This document shows, piece by piece, positions 36,055 to 44,592 of a stretch of DNA of 64,000 nt (the first letter of the stretch is position 1; each line of letters starts with the position of its first letter). The notes under the pieces were generated by a model that saw nothing but the letters and a program-made list of their open reading frames with translations, did not search any database and was not told the DNA's origin. The stretch is taken from contig NZ_JAJEWP010000001.1 in assembly GCF_020687825.1 (NCBI RefSeq), positions 107,980-171,979 on the forward strand, given 5' to 3'. Made by a program: the position numbers and the translations under genes. This DNA is from Fluctibacter halophilus (GTDB lineage: Bacteria; Pseudomonadota; Gammaproteobacteria; Enterobacterales; Alteromonadaceae).

Positions 36055-36104
36055 AGCTCACCACCATACACAGTTGCGGATCACAATGCATGAATAGCAG
36101 GTAT

Positions 36105-36132
36105 AAAAAAAGACGGCATGCCGTCTTTTTTT
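36105..36132. terminator. Terminator after the first PEP-CTERM gene
   Basis: A perfect 28-nt palindrome: A7, GACGGC, ATGCCGTC, T7. It lies 17 nt past the PEP-CTERM stop and before the PrsT-like start. Confidence 0.92.
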
Positions 36133-36149
36133 GAGCAATTGCGGCGTCG

Positions 36150-36983
36150 TTACGACATTTTGCGTTGTCGACGGGCTAAACCGAACAAGCCAGCTGCCAG
36201 CAGCAGCGCTGAGGCTGGCTCGGGTACTTCGGTGGTGTTGCCGGTAGAGGTCGTGATGCCCGCGATCTTGATGGCGTCGTTGCCATATGACCAGTTGTCA
36301 GTACCGAAGCCTGGGTTGTATACGCCCACCAGGTAGTAACGAGATTCGGTGGCGGAACTGATGATGGCATTGCTTGAGGTGCTGACGTCTGCATAGTTAC
36401 CTACGTGGCTCCAACCGTTGTTGAGCAAATCAGTCCAGGTGGATGATGCGCCGAACGGGTTACCCGCCAGCGTACCGCCGCCAGTGTAGGTCAGCACTGT
36501 CATGTCTGAATCGGTGCCGCGCCAGTTAATGTCAATTTCTTCCAGTGCCACCGCGGTGTCGAATTGCAGCAATGCCATGTCATAGTCTAACCACCCCGTT
36601 GCACTGCCAATGTTGTCAAAGGAGTGATTGGGGTTGTCATCGCCTTCGTCAGCATTAACGGCACCCAGGCCGTAACCAGCGTATTTTTTCAGATCAGCAC
36701 GCTGAATGAAGGGGTCCTGGTCATATGCATTGTGGCTGCTGTCGCATGCAGGATCGCCTGCACTGCATGAACCAGAATTACCAGATGAAGACCATGCACT
36801 GATCACCAGCTCAATGCCGCCGCTGGTCATGTCAATGTAGGTACCGCTACCCAATCCATGTGCATCATTGTTTTCAATGCCAGTGCCGGCGCCGTAAACA
36901 AAGTCCCATGTTTGTACATCGGCCATGGCCGGTGCTGCGCTCATCAACCCAACGGCTGCTATCAGTGAATATGCTCGTTTCAT
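36150..36983 (-). CDS. PEP-CTERM sorting-domain surface protein
   Basis: 277 residues. A signal peptide (AYSLIAAVGLMSAAPAMA) precedes a Gly/Ser/Asn-rich mature domain with two cysteines in SCSAGDPACDSS and aromatic strands such as ESRYYLVGVYNPGF. The C-terminus is a textbook PEP-CTERM signal: VPEPAS, hydrophobic ALLLAAGLFGLA, then RRQRK. Exosortase should cut near VPEP and anchor or export the protein. The mature domain resembles exosortase-dependent surface proteins of Gammaproteobacteria; its ligand is unknown. A sigma-54 site lies ~50 nt upstream. Confidence 0.9.
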   Translation of the reverse strand: MKRAYSLIAAVGLMSAAPAMADVQTWDFVYGAGTGIENNDAHGLGSGTYIDMTSGGIELVISAWSSSGNSGSCSAGDPACDSSHNAYDQDPFIQRADLKKYAGYGLGAVNADEGDDNPNHSFDNIGSATGWLDYDMALLQFDTAVALEEIDINWRGTDSDMTVLTYTGGGTLAGNPFGASSTWTDLLNNGWSHVGNYADVSTSSNAIISSATESRYYLVGVYNPGFGTDNWSYGNDAIKIAGITTSTGNTTEVPEPASALLLAAGLFGLARRQRKMS

Positions 36984-37031
36984 GTTCTCACCCTGTGTGA
37001 CAGGTTCTCTCTCTACCTAATATATTACAGT

Positions 37032-37049
37032 AAGCAAAACCTCTGCCAA
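37032..37049 (-). promoter_or_regulatory. Sigma-54 promoter of the first PEP-CTERM gene
   Basis: Minus strand TTGGCA-GAGGT-TTTGCTT (37049-37032): GG and GC 12 nt apart as in TGGCACG-N4-TTGCW. Leader of about 40 nt. PEP-CTERM genes are often under RpoN and PrsR control. Confidence 0.72.
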
Positions 37050-37127
37050 CTATTCAAATTATTGATATTTAAAGATAAAAATATATTTTGTAATTCTGGT
37101 AAGACCTGGATGTAAAATATGTCGACA

Positions 37128-37149
37128 GTCACCGTCACCGATTGGTGAC
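37128..37149. promoter_or_regulatory. GTCACC repeat and inverted repeat, possible activator site
   Basis: GTCACC occurs in tandem (37128-37133, 37134-37139) and the second copy forms a perfect inverted repeat with GGTGAC (37144-37149). It lies about 85 bp upstream of the sigma-54 site, where an enhancer-binding protein such as PrsR would bind. Inference. Confidence 0.4.
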
Positions 37150-37179
37150 ATGGTTACAGGTGTTCAGTGTACGGCACTT

Positions 37180-37209
37180 TTCACTGTTGCCCGTATCAAA
37201 GGGTATAAT
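37180..37209 (+). promoter_or_regulatory. Candidate sigma-70 promoter of pssA
   Basis: TTCACT (37180-37185), 18-nt spacer, TATAAT (37204-37209). It predicts a ~127-nt leader before pssA; within it I see short GC-rich complementary pieces but no recognised riboswitch. Confidence 0.5.
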
Positions 37210-37342
37210 CGGGCATAAAACCCAATAACGTGCAGGTGCAACCGCACGACACACGCCACCGTTGGACGTTGGTGAGCAGGTTGGCTATGCCGACAGTTTC
37301 GACCTGTGCTATGGTTGCGCCTGTATTTTTTAAGGAGTGGTA

Positions 37343-38155
37343 ATGACACAGCAAAAACCCCGCGGGATCTACTTGTTGCCCAATCTTCTGACCACGGCAG
37401 GATTGTTTTCCGGCTTTTTCGCCGTCGTCGCGTCCATGCAGGGGCGATTTGAAGCCGCTGCCGTGGCGATTTTCGTGGCGATGATTTTTGATGGACTGGA
37501 TGGCCGGGTGGCCCGTATCACCAATACACAGAGTGAATTTGGTGCTGAATACGATTCGATGGCCGACATGGTGTCCTTTGGTGTTGCGCCGGCGCTGGTT
37601 GCTTACAATTGGGGACTTTCTGGGTTAGGCAAAATTGGTTGGCTGGCGGCATTTGTATACGTTGCAGGTGCTGCGTTACGTTTGGCCCGCTTCAATACCC
37701 AACTGGCGGTTGCCGATAAGCGCTTTTTCCAGGGCCTGGCGAGTCCGGCAGCGGCAGCGTTGGTGGCCGGCATGGTGTGGGTTGGTGTTGAATACGACAT
37801 TGACGGCAACGACTTTGGGGTGTTGGTGGCATTGTTAACCGGCATTGCCGGTTTGTTGATGGTCAGCAACTTTAAATACAATTCATTCAAGGAAGTTAAC
37901 TGGCACGGTAAAGTGCCGTTTGTGGCGCTGTTGATTGTCATGCTGGTGTTCGTGATCGTGGCAACTGAGCCTGCACTGGTGTTGTTTGTTGTGTTTATGC
38001 TGTATGCACTGGCCGGTCCCATCAATACCTTCAGAACCGTACCCAGAGTGCGTCTGGAAGACGTTGTGGGTGACCCTTCCGACAAAGACGCCGACTTTAT
38101 CGACCCGGACGTGGTCAAGCAGGCTAAATCAGACACCCACAAAGACGGTGATTAA
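37343..38155 (+). CDS. pssA: CDP-diacylglycerol-serine O-phosphatidyltransferase
   Basis: Inner-membrane enzyme making phosphatidylserine, precursor of phosphatidylethanolamine. 270 residues with eight or so hydrophobic segments. The CDP-alcohol phosphatidyltransferase motif spans DGLDGRVARITNTQSEFGAEYDSMAD (residues ~50-75), with all the conserved aspartates. The start is ATG 37343 behind AAGGAG. It is the type II, membrane-bound enzyme, not the E. coli peripheral type. The gene sits alone between two PEP-CTERM genes. Confidence 0.95.
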   Translation: MTQQKPRGIYLLPNLLTTAGLFSGFFAVVASMQGRFEAAAVAIFVAMIFDGLDGRVARITNTQSEFGAEYDSMADMVSFGVAPALVAYNWGLSGLGKIGWLAAFVYVAGAALRLARFNTQLAVADKRFFQGLASPAAAALVAGMVWVGVEYDIDGNDFGVLVALLTGIAGLLMVSNFKYNSFKEVNWHGKVPFVALLIVMLVFVIVATEPALVLFVVFMLYALAGPINTFRTVPRVRLEDVVGDPSDKDADFIDPDVVKQAKSDTHKDGD

Positions 38156-38169
38156 TTTGACCAAACTGT

Positions 38170-38190
38170 CAGGATCCTTAACGGATCCTG
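38170..38190. repeat. Inverted repeat after pssA
   Basis: CAGGATCC (38170-38177) and GGATCCTG (38183-38190) with a 5-nt loop. There is no T-run. It may be a weak terminator or an activator site about 55 bp upstream of the next sigma-54 promoter. Confidence 0.45.
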
Positions 38191-38245
38191 GCTGTAACCG
38201 CCCTGTAATATTTTAACCCTTTGAAAATTATTGATTTTTTTAAAC

Positions 38246-38261
38246 TGGTCTGCTTTTTGCT
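38246..38261 (+). promoter_or_regulatory. Sigma-54 promoter of the second PEP-CTERM gene
   Basis: TGGTCTG-CTTT-TTGCT (38246-38261) has GG and GC 12 nt apart, matching the -24/-12 pattern, 60 nt before the start codon. Confidence 0.62.
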
Positions 38262-38320
38262 TTTACCTGCGCGGCGCCACAGAAGATGGCATATACGATG
38301 AATAATCTAAGGTAAGAGTA

Positions 38321-38890
38321 ATGAAGCTGTTGAAATCCCTTGCGCAAGCAACCGTGCTGCTGTCAGCCCTGATGGCTACGTCTTTCTCCGCGAATGCGGT
38401 TCTGATCACTCAGGACATCACCATCGACCTGCTGTCAGCGGATGCTGGTAACGCCTTCGGCGTATCAATGGCCGATAGTGGCAGCCTGTTTGGTACCATT
38501 CAATACGAATCTGACAATGTGTCTGTCGGCCTGGTCGACAGCATGCTGGACAGCAGCTTTGCGTTTGAAATCACGTTCGGCAACCTGAGCCTGACACAGG
38601 ACGATGATGCCTTTGCGGGTCTGTTTGCTGTAACCGCTACGCTGTTTGATGATTTGGATCCTATGTCGGGTATCAATGGCTTCTACACATCCTTCACAGA
38701 CGTGTTCAGTCAAAACGTTTTCGACGGTATCGTGAACGGTGATTATGTGTATATTTCTGACTTGCAGGGTTTGGCTTTCGAAGGCTTCCTGAGCTTCTCA
38801 GCACCCCAATCAACAGCGGTTTCTGAGCCTTCAATGCTGGCATTGTTGCTCGGTGGACTGGTGTTGGTTGCCCGTCGTCGTCGCGCTTAA
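38321..38890 (+). CDS. PEP-CTERM sorting-domain protein, short
   Basis: 189 residues. Signal peptide (LAQATVLLSALMATSFSANA), then a small aspartate-rich beta-type domain without cysteines (ITIDLLSADAGNAFG, DDFTFG-like strands), and a C-terminal sorting signal: SEPSMLALLLGGLVLVARRRRA, the SEP variant of the PEP motif followed by a membrane stretch and arginines. Function is unknown; it should be processed by the same exosortase as the protein at 36150-36983. Own terminator. Confidence 0.87.
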   Translation: MKLLKSLAQATVLLSALMATSFSANAVLITQDITIDLLSADAGNAFGVSMADSGSLFGTIQYESDNVSVGLVDSMLDSSFAFEITFGNLSLTQDDDAFAGLFAVTATLFDDLDPMSGINGFYTSFTDVFSQNVFDGIVNGDYVYISDLQGLAFEGFLSFSAPQSTAVSEPSMLALLLGGLVLVARRRRA

Positions 38891-38910
38891 ACCCGTCAAA
38901 AACTCCACCT

Positions 38911-38938
38911 AAAAGCCCGGTCACTGCCGGGCTTTTTT
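38911..38938 (+). terminator. Terminator after the second PEP-CTERM gene
   Basis: AAAAGCCCGG, TCACTG loop, CCGGGCTTTTTT; strong GC stem with T6. Confidence 0.92.
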
Positions 38939-38974
38939 GTGTCCGCCATCAAGGCCCGCTTGTTCTAATGAAGT

Positions 38975-38990
38975 TGGCATCCTAGTTGCA
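38975..38990 (+). promoter_or_regulatory. Sigma-54 promoter of the flhA operon
   Basis: TGGCATC-CTAG-TTGCA (38975-38990) is a near-perfect -24/-12 element, 40 nt before flhA. RpoN control with FlrA or FlrC is the norm for this operon in Vibrio and Pseudomonas. Confidence 0.8.
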
Positions 38991-39030
38991 GTAACCCCAG
39001 CATTCCTTCTAAGCGTCAAAATCTTGTTGT

Positions 39031-41130
39031 ATGGAACTGGCTGGCTACCTGAATAGATTCGATAAAAGTAAAGTTAAGCGCCTGACCAATGGTGTCGGCG
39101 CGCCGTTGGTGCTGCTTGCCATCATGGGCATGGTTATCCTGCCGATGCCGGCCTTCTTGCTGGACATTCTGTTCAGTTTCAATATTGCCCTGTCATTGGT
39201 GGTCATTCTGGTCGCGGTATTTACCCAGCGTCCAATTGAATTCGGGATTTTCCCGCTCGTGCTGTTGATTGCGACAGTATTGCGGCTGGCGCTGAATGTG
39301 GCCTCAACCCGGGTTGTTTTGCTGGAAGGACACGAAGGCGGTGATGCGGCCGGTAAAGTGATCCAGGCATTCGGTGAAGTGGTGATTGGTGGTAACTATG
39401 CGGTGGGTATCGTGGTGTTTGCCATCTTGCTGATCATTAACTTCAAAGTGGTGACCGCCGGTGCGGGGCGTATTTCCGAAGTAAGTGCCCGCTTTACGTT
39501 GGATGCGATGCCCGGCAAGCAAATGGCGATCGATGCTGATCTGAATGCGGGCTATATCGATCAGGATGAAGCCCGCCGTCGCCGTATTGAAATCACCAGC
39601 GAAGCCGATTTCTACGGTTCCATGGACGGTGCGTCAAAATTCGTCAAAGGGGACGCGGTCGCCGGTTTGTTCATTATGTTGATCAATATTGTCGGTGGCT
39701 TGTTTATCGGCATTATTCAACATGATCTGGCGTTCGGCGATGCCATCGAAATCTACACTATCCTGACCATCGGTGATGGTTTGGTTGCCCAAATCCCGTC
39801 GCTGTTGCTGTCCGTTGCAACGGCGATCATCGTGACCCGTGAAAATGAGTCCCAGGAGATGGGGCAGGAACTGCAAACCCAGTTGGGCAATCAGCGTGCT
39901 TTGTATGTGACGGCCGGTATTTTGTTTGTCATGGGCATCGTGCCGGGAATGCCTCACCTAGCATTCCTTGGCTTCTCAGCGCTGGTTGGTGGTGTTGCGT
40001 ACTACGGCCAATACATGGCGCAGAAGCGTGCGGAAGAACCCGAGGTGCTGGACAACCTGCCTGAACAGAATCAGCAACCGGCTGAGATCAAAGAGTTGGG
40101 GTGGGATGATGTACAGCACGTCGATACCATCGGTCTGGAAGTGGGCTACCGTTTGATCCCGCTGGTGGACAAGTCCCAGGGCGGCGAATTGCTGACCCGT
40201 ATCAAGGGCGTGCGCAAAAAGCTGTCGCAAGAACTGGGATTCCTTATCCCGCCGGTGCACATTCGTGACAACCTCGATCTTTCGCCCAATACGTACACGA
40301 TCGCCATGTTGGGTGTCACCGTGGGTGACGCCGAAATCTCCCATGATGATGAACTGGCGATAAACCCCGGACAGGTGTTCGGCAAACTGGAAGGCACGCC
40401 AACACGGGATCCGGCCTTTGGCCTGGATGCAGTGTGGATCCGGCCTGAACAACGGGAGCATGCCCAGACACTGGGTTATACCGTGGTCGATGCTGCAACC
40501 GTGGTGGCGACTCACCTGAGTCAGTTGCTGACCAATAATGCCTATCAGTTGTTGGGACATGAGGAAGTTCAACAACTGCTGGACATGTTGGCCAAGCACA
40601 ATCCGAAACTGGTGGAAGGCCTGGTGCCTGATATCCTGCCGCTCAGCACCGTGGTTAAAGTCTTGCAAACCTTGTTGTACGAAGGCGTTCCAATCCGCGA
40701 TATGCGTACCATCGTGCAGACCCTGTGTGAATACGGGCCGAAGAGTCAGGATCCTGATGTACTGGTGTCTGCCGTGCGGATTGCCCTCAAGCGCCTGATT
40801 GTGCAGGAGATCAATGGCGGCGAAGGAGAACTGCCTGTCATAACTTTGGCTCCAGAATTGGAACAGATGTTGCACCAGTCTTTGCAGGCAGGTGGAGAAG
40901 ATGGCGCCGGTATTGAGCCGGGACTGGCCGAGAAACTACAAAATTCCCTGCGTGAAGCGGGTCAACAACGAGAGCTGGAAGGTGAACCTGCAGTGTTGTT
41001 GACGTCAGGTCTGTTGCGGCCTGTACTGTCCCGCTTCCTGAAACATGCTGTGTCCGGGTTGCATGTCCTGAGCTATCAGGAAATCCCCGATGACAAGCAA
41101 ATCCGAATTGTCAGTGCCGTCGGTCAATAA
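39031..41130 (+). CDS. flhA: Flagellar export gate protein FlhA
   Basis: Inner-membrane component of the flagellar type III export gate. 699 residues: eight membrane helices in the first ~330 residues, including the FHIPEP-type segment SARFTLDAMPGKQMAIDADLNAG and DEARRRRIEITSEADFYGSMDGASKFVKGDA, then a large cytoplasmic domain that docks export chaperones (GYRLIPLVDKSQGGELLTRIKGVRK). First gene of the flagellar/chemotaxis operon. The ATG has only a weak ribosome site. Confidence 0.97.
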   Translation: MELAGYLNRFDKSKVKRLTNGVGAPLVLLAIMGMVILPMPAFLLDILFSFNIALSLVVILVAVFTQRPIEFGIFPLVLLIATVLRLALNVASTRVVLLEGHEGGDAAGKVIQAFGEVVIGGNYAVGIVVFAILLIINFKVVTAGAGRISEVSARFTLDAMPGKQMAIDADLNAGYIDQDEARRRRIEITSEADFYGSMDGASKFVKGDAVAGLFIMLINIVGGLFIGIIQHDLAFGDAIEIYTILTIGDGLVAQIPSLLLSVATAIIVTRENESQEMGQELQTQLGNQRALYVTAGILFVMGIVPGMPHLAFLGFSALVGGVAYYGQYMAQKRAEEPEVLDNLPEQNQQPAEIKELGWDDVQHVDTIGLEVGYRLIPLVDKSQGGELLTRIKGVRKKLSQELGFLIPPVHIRDNLDLSPNTYTIAMLGVTVGDAEISHDDELAINPGQVFGKLEGTPTRDPAFGLDAVWIRPEQREHAQTLGYTVVDAATVVATHLSQLLTNNAYQLLGHEEVQQLLDMLAKHNPKLVEGLVPDILPLSTVVKVLQTLLYEGVPIRDMRTIVQTLCEYGPKSQDPDVLVSAVRIALKRLIVQEINGGEGELPVITLAPELEQMLHQSLQAGGEDGAGIEPGLAEKLQNSLREAGQQRELEGEPAVLLTSGLLRPVLSRFLKHAVSGLHVLSYQEIPDDKQIRIVSAVGQ

Positions 41131-41174
41131 TCTGACGCGAGAGCACCTTAGTCAGGCCACATGAGGGGGCAACA

Positions 41175-42542
41175 GTGAAAATCAGACGTTTTTTTGGCAA
41201 AGACATGCGTGATGCATTGGCACAGGTTAAAACAGAGCTGGGTGGCGAGGCCGTCATTATGTCGAACAAAAAAGTCGGTGACGGTATCGAGATTGTCGCC
41301 GCCTATGATCGGGAACCCAGTCCTTCATTGATGCCGAAACCCTCGCCTGCAGGTAAGAAATCGCCGTCACTGAGCGATATTATCGGTGACAGTGGCCCTG
41401 ACAGTTTACGGGCGTTGCTGGAACAGCAATCCAAAGCGGCCGCCAGTGCCCAGGCTGAGCCCTCACAGCCCGCTGCGCAGGACAGCCGTGGGTCTGTCTC
41501 CACGCCATCCTCCGCGCCTGCCTCCACGCCAGCTCAACAACGCCCGGCTGCGGCTGCGCCACAGTCTGCTTCAAGCACACCGGTAGCGGCCAGCCAGCAG
41601 GCTAGTTCAACCAGTGATAAAGACTTGCAGGACATTCGTCAGGAGTTGGCGTCACTGCGCAACGTACTGCAGTTCCAGGTCTCCGGCCTGATCGAACAGG
41701 ACCGTCGCCGTGCTCATCCGCTACACAATTACCTCGCTGGCCGACTTGAGCAGATGGGTATAGAGCCCGCATTGGCCGATGAAGTGGTGTCATATACGCC
41801 GGAAGCGTGCGACGAACGCCAAGCCTGGGTTTATCTTCTCAAACTATTGGCTAATCGTATTCATACCACCGGTGATAGTATACTTAATGCACAGGGTGTG
41901 GTTGCACTGGTAGGGCCTACGGGTACCGGAAAAACCACGACTGTGGCCAAGTTGGCCGCCCGCTATGCGCAGAAATACGGTCAGGATCAGGTGGCCCTGG
42001 TAACCATCGATTCCTACCGAATTGCTGCCTTTGAGCAGTTGGCGACCTACGGCAAGATCATTGGCTGTGCGGTGAAAAAAGCCCACAATGAACAAGAATT
42101 GGCCGATGTTCTGTACCAGTTGCGCAACAAGCGCCTTGTGTTGATTGACTCTGCTGGCTTTGGGCAAAGAGATTCGAGATTAATCAAACAGTTAGATACC
42201 TTGCGCACACATTCTTGTGCTAGTATAAAAAAGTATCTGGTGATGCAGGCAAACAGCCAGTATCAGGTGATGGAACGAACAATCAACACCTACAACCAGA
42301 TTTCTTTGCAAGGATGTATTTTCACTAAATTGGATGAGTGTTACAGTCTCGGCGAGGCGGTGAGTGCAGCGATTTCGCATCGGTTACCGGTCAGCTACCT
42401 GACCAATGGGCAGCAGGTCCCGGAGGATTTGCACGTCGCCGATGCAAAATATTTGATCACGACCGCCGCCAAACTTTATAAAAAGTACGCTTTGGCGCAT
42501 ACTGCTAATCAGGCAGAGGCCAAGCGAGCTCACGCAGTATGA
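41175..42542 (+). CDS. flhF: Flagellar polar-positioning GTPase FlhF
   Basis: SRP-type GTPase that places the flagellum at the cell pole. 455 residues: basic N-terminus MKIRRFFGKDMRDALAQVK, a long Pro/Ala/Ser-rich linker (about residues 50-155), then the NG domain with GPTGTGKTTTVAKLAARYA near residue 240, DSYRIAAFEQL and DSAGFGQRDSR. GTG start behind GAGGGGGC. The 3' end overlaps flhG as ATGA. Confidence 0.95.
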   Translation: MKIRRFFGKDMRDALAQVKTELGGEAVIMSNKKVGDGIEIVAAYDREPSPSLMPKPSPAGKKSPSLSDIIGDSGPDSLRALLEQQSKAAASAQAEPSQPAAQDSRGSVSTPSSAPASTPAQQRPAAAAPQSASSTPVAASQQASSTSDKDLQDIRQELASLRNVLQFQVSGLIEQDRRRAHPLHNYLAGRLEQMGIEPALADEVVSYTPEACDERQAWVYLLKLLANRIHTTGDSILNAQGVVALVGPTGTGKTTTVAKLAARYAQKYGQDQVALVTIDSYRIAAFEQLATYGKIIGCAVKKAHNEQELADVLYQLRNKRLVLIDSAGFGQRDSRLIKQLDTLRTHSCASIKKYLVMQANSQYQVMERTINTYNQISLQGCIFTKLDECYSLGEAVSAAISHRLPVSYLTNGQQVPEDLHVADAKYLITTAAKLYKKYALAHTANQAEAKRAHAV

Positions 42543-43411
42543 CAGACGATCAAGCGAGTAGCTTAAGAAGAATGAATCAGAACCGATTAATCAAGGTCAT
42601 TGCAGTGACCGGCGGGAAGGGCGGTGTCGGTAAAACCAACATCACCCTTAACACTGCAATCGCCATGGCCAAACAAGGCAAGCGCGTCATGGTGCTTGAT
42701 GCTGACCTTGGCTTGGCTAACGTCGACGTGATGCTGGGGTTGCGGGTAGATAAGAACCTGTCCCATGTACTGTCCGGTGAGTGTACGTTGGATGATGTGT
42801 TGGTTGAGGGCCCTCATGGTATAAAGATTGCCCCGGCAACCTCTGGCACCCAATCCATGACCGAGCTGACGTCTACCGAGCACGCCGGCCTGATCCGCGC
42901 TTTCAGTGAGTTGCGTACCCCTATCGATGTTTTGATCGTTGATACCGCTGCCGGTATATCGGATATGGTGCTGAGCTTTTCCCGCGCATCTCAGGATATT
43001 ATGGTGGTGGTGTGTGATGAACCCACATCACTGACCGATGCTTACGCACTGATCAAGATCCTTAACCGTGACCACGGTGTATTCAAGTTTAAAATCATTG
43101 CCAACATGGTGCGTAACCTGCGAGAAGGACAGGAACTGTTTGCCAAGTTGTCCAAAGTGACAGGGCGGTTCCTGGACGTGGCACTGGAATTGGTTGCGAC
43201 GGTCCCTTACGACGAAAATATCCGTAAGTCAGTGCGCAAGCAGCGGGCTATCGTTGATGCGTTCCCGAGCAGTCCGGCGGCGCTGGCCATCACACAGTTG
43301 GCAGACAAGGCCCTCAGTTGGCCAATTCCGTCGCAACCGGGCGGGCACTTAGAATTTTTCCTCGAGCAATTGGTGGCTGAGAAAGGGCAGGTGGCCAGCA
43401 GTGAACAGTAA
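42539..43411 (+). CDS. flhG: MinD-like ATPase FlhG (FleN), flagellar number regulator
   Basis: Limits flagellar number by acting against FlhF and, in several species, the master regulator FlrA/FleQ. 290 residues: deviant Walker A AVTGGKGGVGKTNITLNTA near residue 22, VLDADLGLANVDVMLG (Walker A-prime region), VDTAAGISDMVL, and an amphipathic C-terminal end. ATGA overlap with flhF and 11-nt overlap with fliA. Confidence 0.95.
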   Translation: MTDDQASSLRRMNQNRLIKVIAVTGGKGGVGKTNITLNTAIAMAKQGKRVMVLDADLGLANVDVMLGLRVDKNLSHVLSGECTLDDVLVEGPHGIKIAPATSGTQSMTELTSTEHAGLIRAFSELRTPIDVLIVDTAAGISDMVLSFSRASQDIMVVVCDEPTSLTDAYALIKILNRDHGVFKFKIIANMVRNLREGQELFAKLSKVTGRFLDVALELVATVPYDENIRKSVRKQRAIVDAFPSSPAALAITQLADKALSWPIPSQPGGHLEFFLEQLVAEKGQVASSEQ

Positions 43412-44129
43412 AGCGGCGGCTTATCAGCAACACGCCGACAAGACGCAATTGGTGGAGCGGCATGCACCACTGGTTAAGCGCATTGCGCACCATTTGATGG
43501 CGCGATTGCCGGCCAGTGTATTGGTCGATGACCTGATTCAGTCAGGCATGATTGGCTTGCTGGAGGCTGCGCGTAATTTTGACGGCTCTAAAGGCGCGAG
43601 CTTTGAGACCTTCGCCGGGATCCGTATCCGTGGCGCCATGTTGGATGAGATCCGCAAGGGCGACTGGACGCCTCGGTCTGTACACAAGAACAGCCGCGCG
43701 ATCACCGAAGCCATCGCGCAGGTTGAGCGAGAAACGGGTCGTGATGCCCGTGATGTTGATATTGCACAGAAAATGAATGTTAGCCTTGATGACTATCATC
43801 AGATGTTGTCAGAGGTCAATGCAGGCAAGATAATCGGTATTGAAGACCTCGGTGTGACCGAGGATGTGATCACCACCGAGCAAACCAAAGGCAGCGATAC
43901 ACCGTTCGAGGATTTGTTGCAGGGATCATTTCAAAAAGCCCTCGCGCATGCTATTACTACTCTACCCGAGCGAGAAGCCATTGTTTTGTCACTCTACTAT
44001 GATGAAGAGTTGAATTTACGCGAAATTGGCGAAGTCCTGGAAGTCAGTGAATCTCGAGTGAGTCAGATACACAGTCAGGCCATGTTGAAATTGAAACACC
44101 GAATGCAATCCTGGCGTTCGGACGAATAA
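43401..44129 (+). CDS. fliA: Flagellar sigma factor FliA (sigma-28)
   Basis: Directs late flagellar and chemotaxis transcription. 242 residues: region 2 with LVERHAPLVKRIAHHLMARLPASV, DDLIQSGMIGLLEAARNFD and ASFETFAGIRIRGAMLDEIRKGDWTPRSV; region 3; region 4 with LPEREAIVLSLYYDEELNLREIGEVLEVSESRVSQIHSQA. GTG start within the flhG end. Confidence 0.96.
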   Translation: MNSKAAAYQQHADKTQLVERHAPLVKRIAHHLMARLPASVLVDDLIQSGMIGLLEAARNFDGSKGASFETFAGIRIRGAMLDEIRKGDWTPRSVHKNSRAITEAIAQVERETGRDARDVDIAQKMNVSLDDYHQMLSEVNAGKIIGIEDLGVTEDVITTEQTKGSDTPFEDLLQGSFQKALAHAITTLPEREAIVLSLYYDEELNLREIGEVLEVSESRVSQIHSQAMLKLKHRMQSWRSDE

Positions 44130-44172
44130 AACCTAACAATAATAACGAGTCGAATCCTCACCGGAGGCAGTT

Positions 44173-44556
44173 TTGGATAAAAACATGAAAATTCTCGTTG
44201 TGGACGATTTTTCCACAATGCGACGAATCATTAAAAACCTGTTGAAAGACCTGGGTTTTACCAACGTTCAGGAAGCTGACGATGGCAGCACAGCGTTACC
44301 CATGTTGCAACAAGGCGATTTTGATTTTGTCGTCACCGATTGGAACATGCCAGGCATGCAGGGTATCGATTTGCTACGTGCGATTCGTTCTGACGACAAC
44401 CTCAAGCATCTACCGGTGCTGATGGTGACTGCAGAAGCGAAGAAGGAACAAATTGTTGCAGCTGCTCAGGCCGGCGTTAACGGCTATGTTGTCAAGCCTT
44501 TCACCGCCGCAACGCTGAAAGAGAAGCTCGACAAAATCTTTGAACGCCTCGGCTAG
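44173..44556 (+). CDS. cheY: Chemotaxis response regulator CheY
   Basis: Single receiver domain whose phosphorylated form binds the flagellar switch. 127 residues; acidic pocket Asp11/Asp12, phosphorylated Asp56 in [12 protein letters not shown], Thr and Lys in [10 protein letters not shown] and [12 protein letters not shown] chose the TTG start at 44173 because GGAGG is 5 nt away; the ATG at 44185 would be 17 nt from it. Vibrio CheY proteins have the same short N-terminal extension. First of the che genes after fliA. Confidence 0.95.
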   Translation: MDKNMKILVVDDFSTMRRIIKNLLKDLGFTNVQEADDGSTALPMLQQGDFDFVVTDWNMPGMQGIDLLRAIRSDDNLKHLPVLMVTAEAKKEQIVAAAQAGVNGYVVKPFTAATLKEKLDKIFERLG

Positions 44557-44592
44557 CCTCAACGCTGATCCTCGGCGCCTTGGAGAAGCTGT

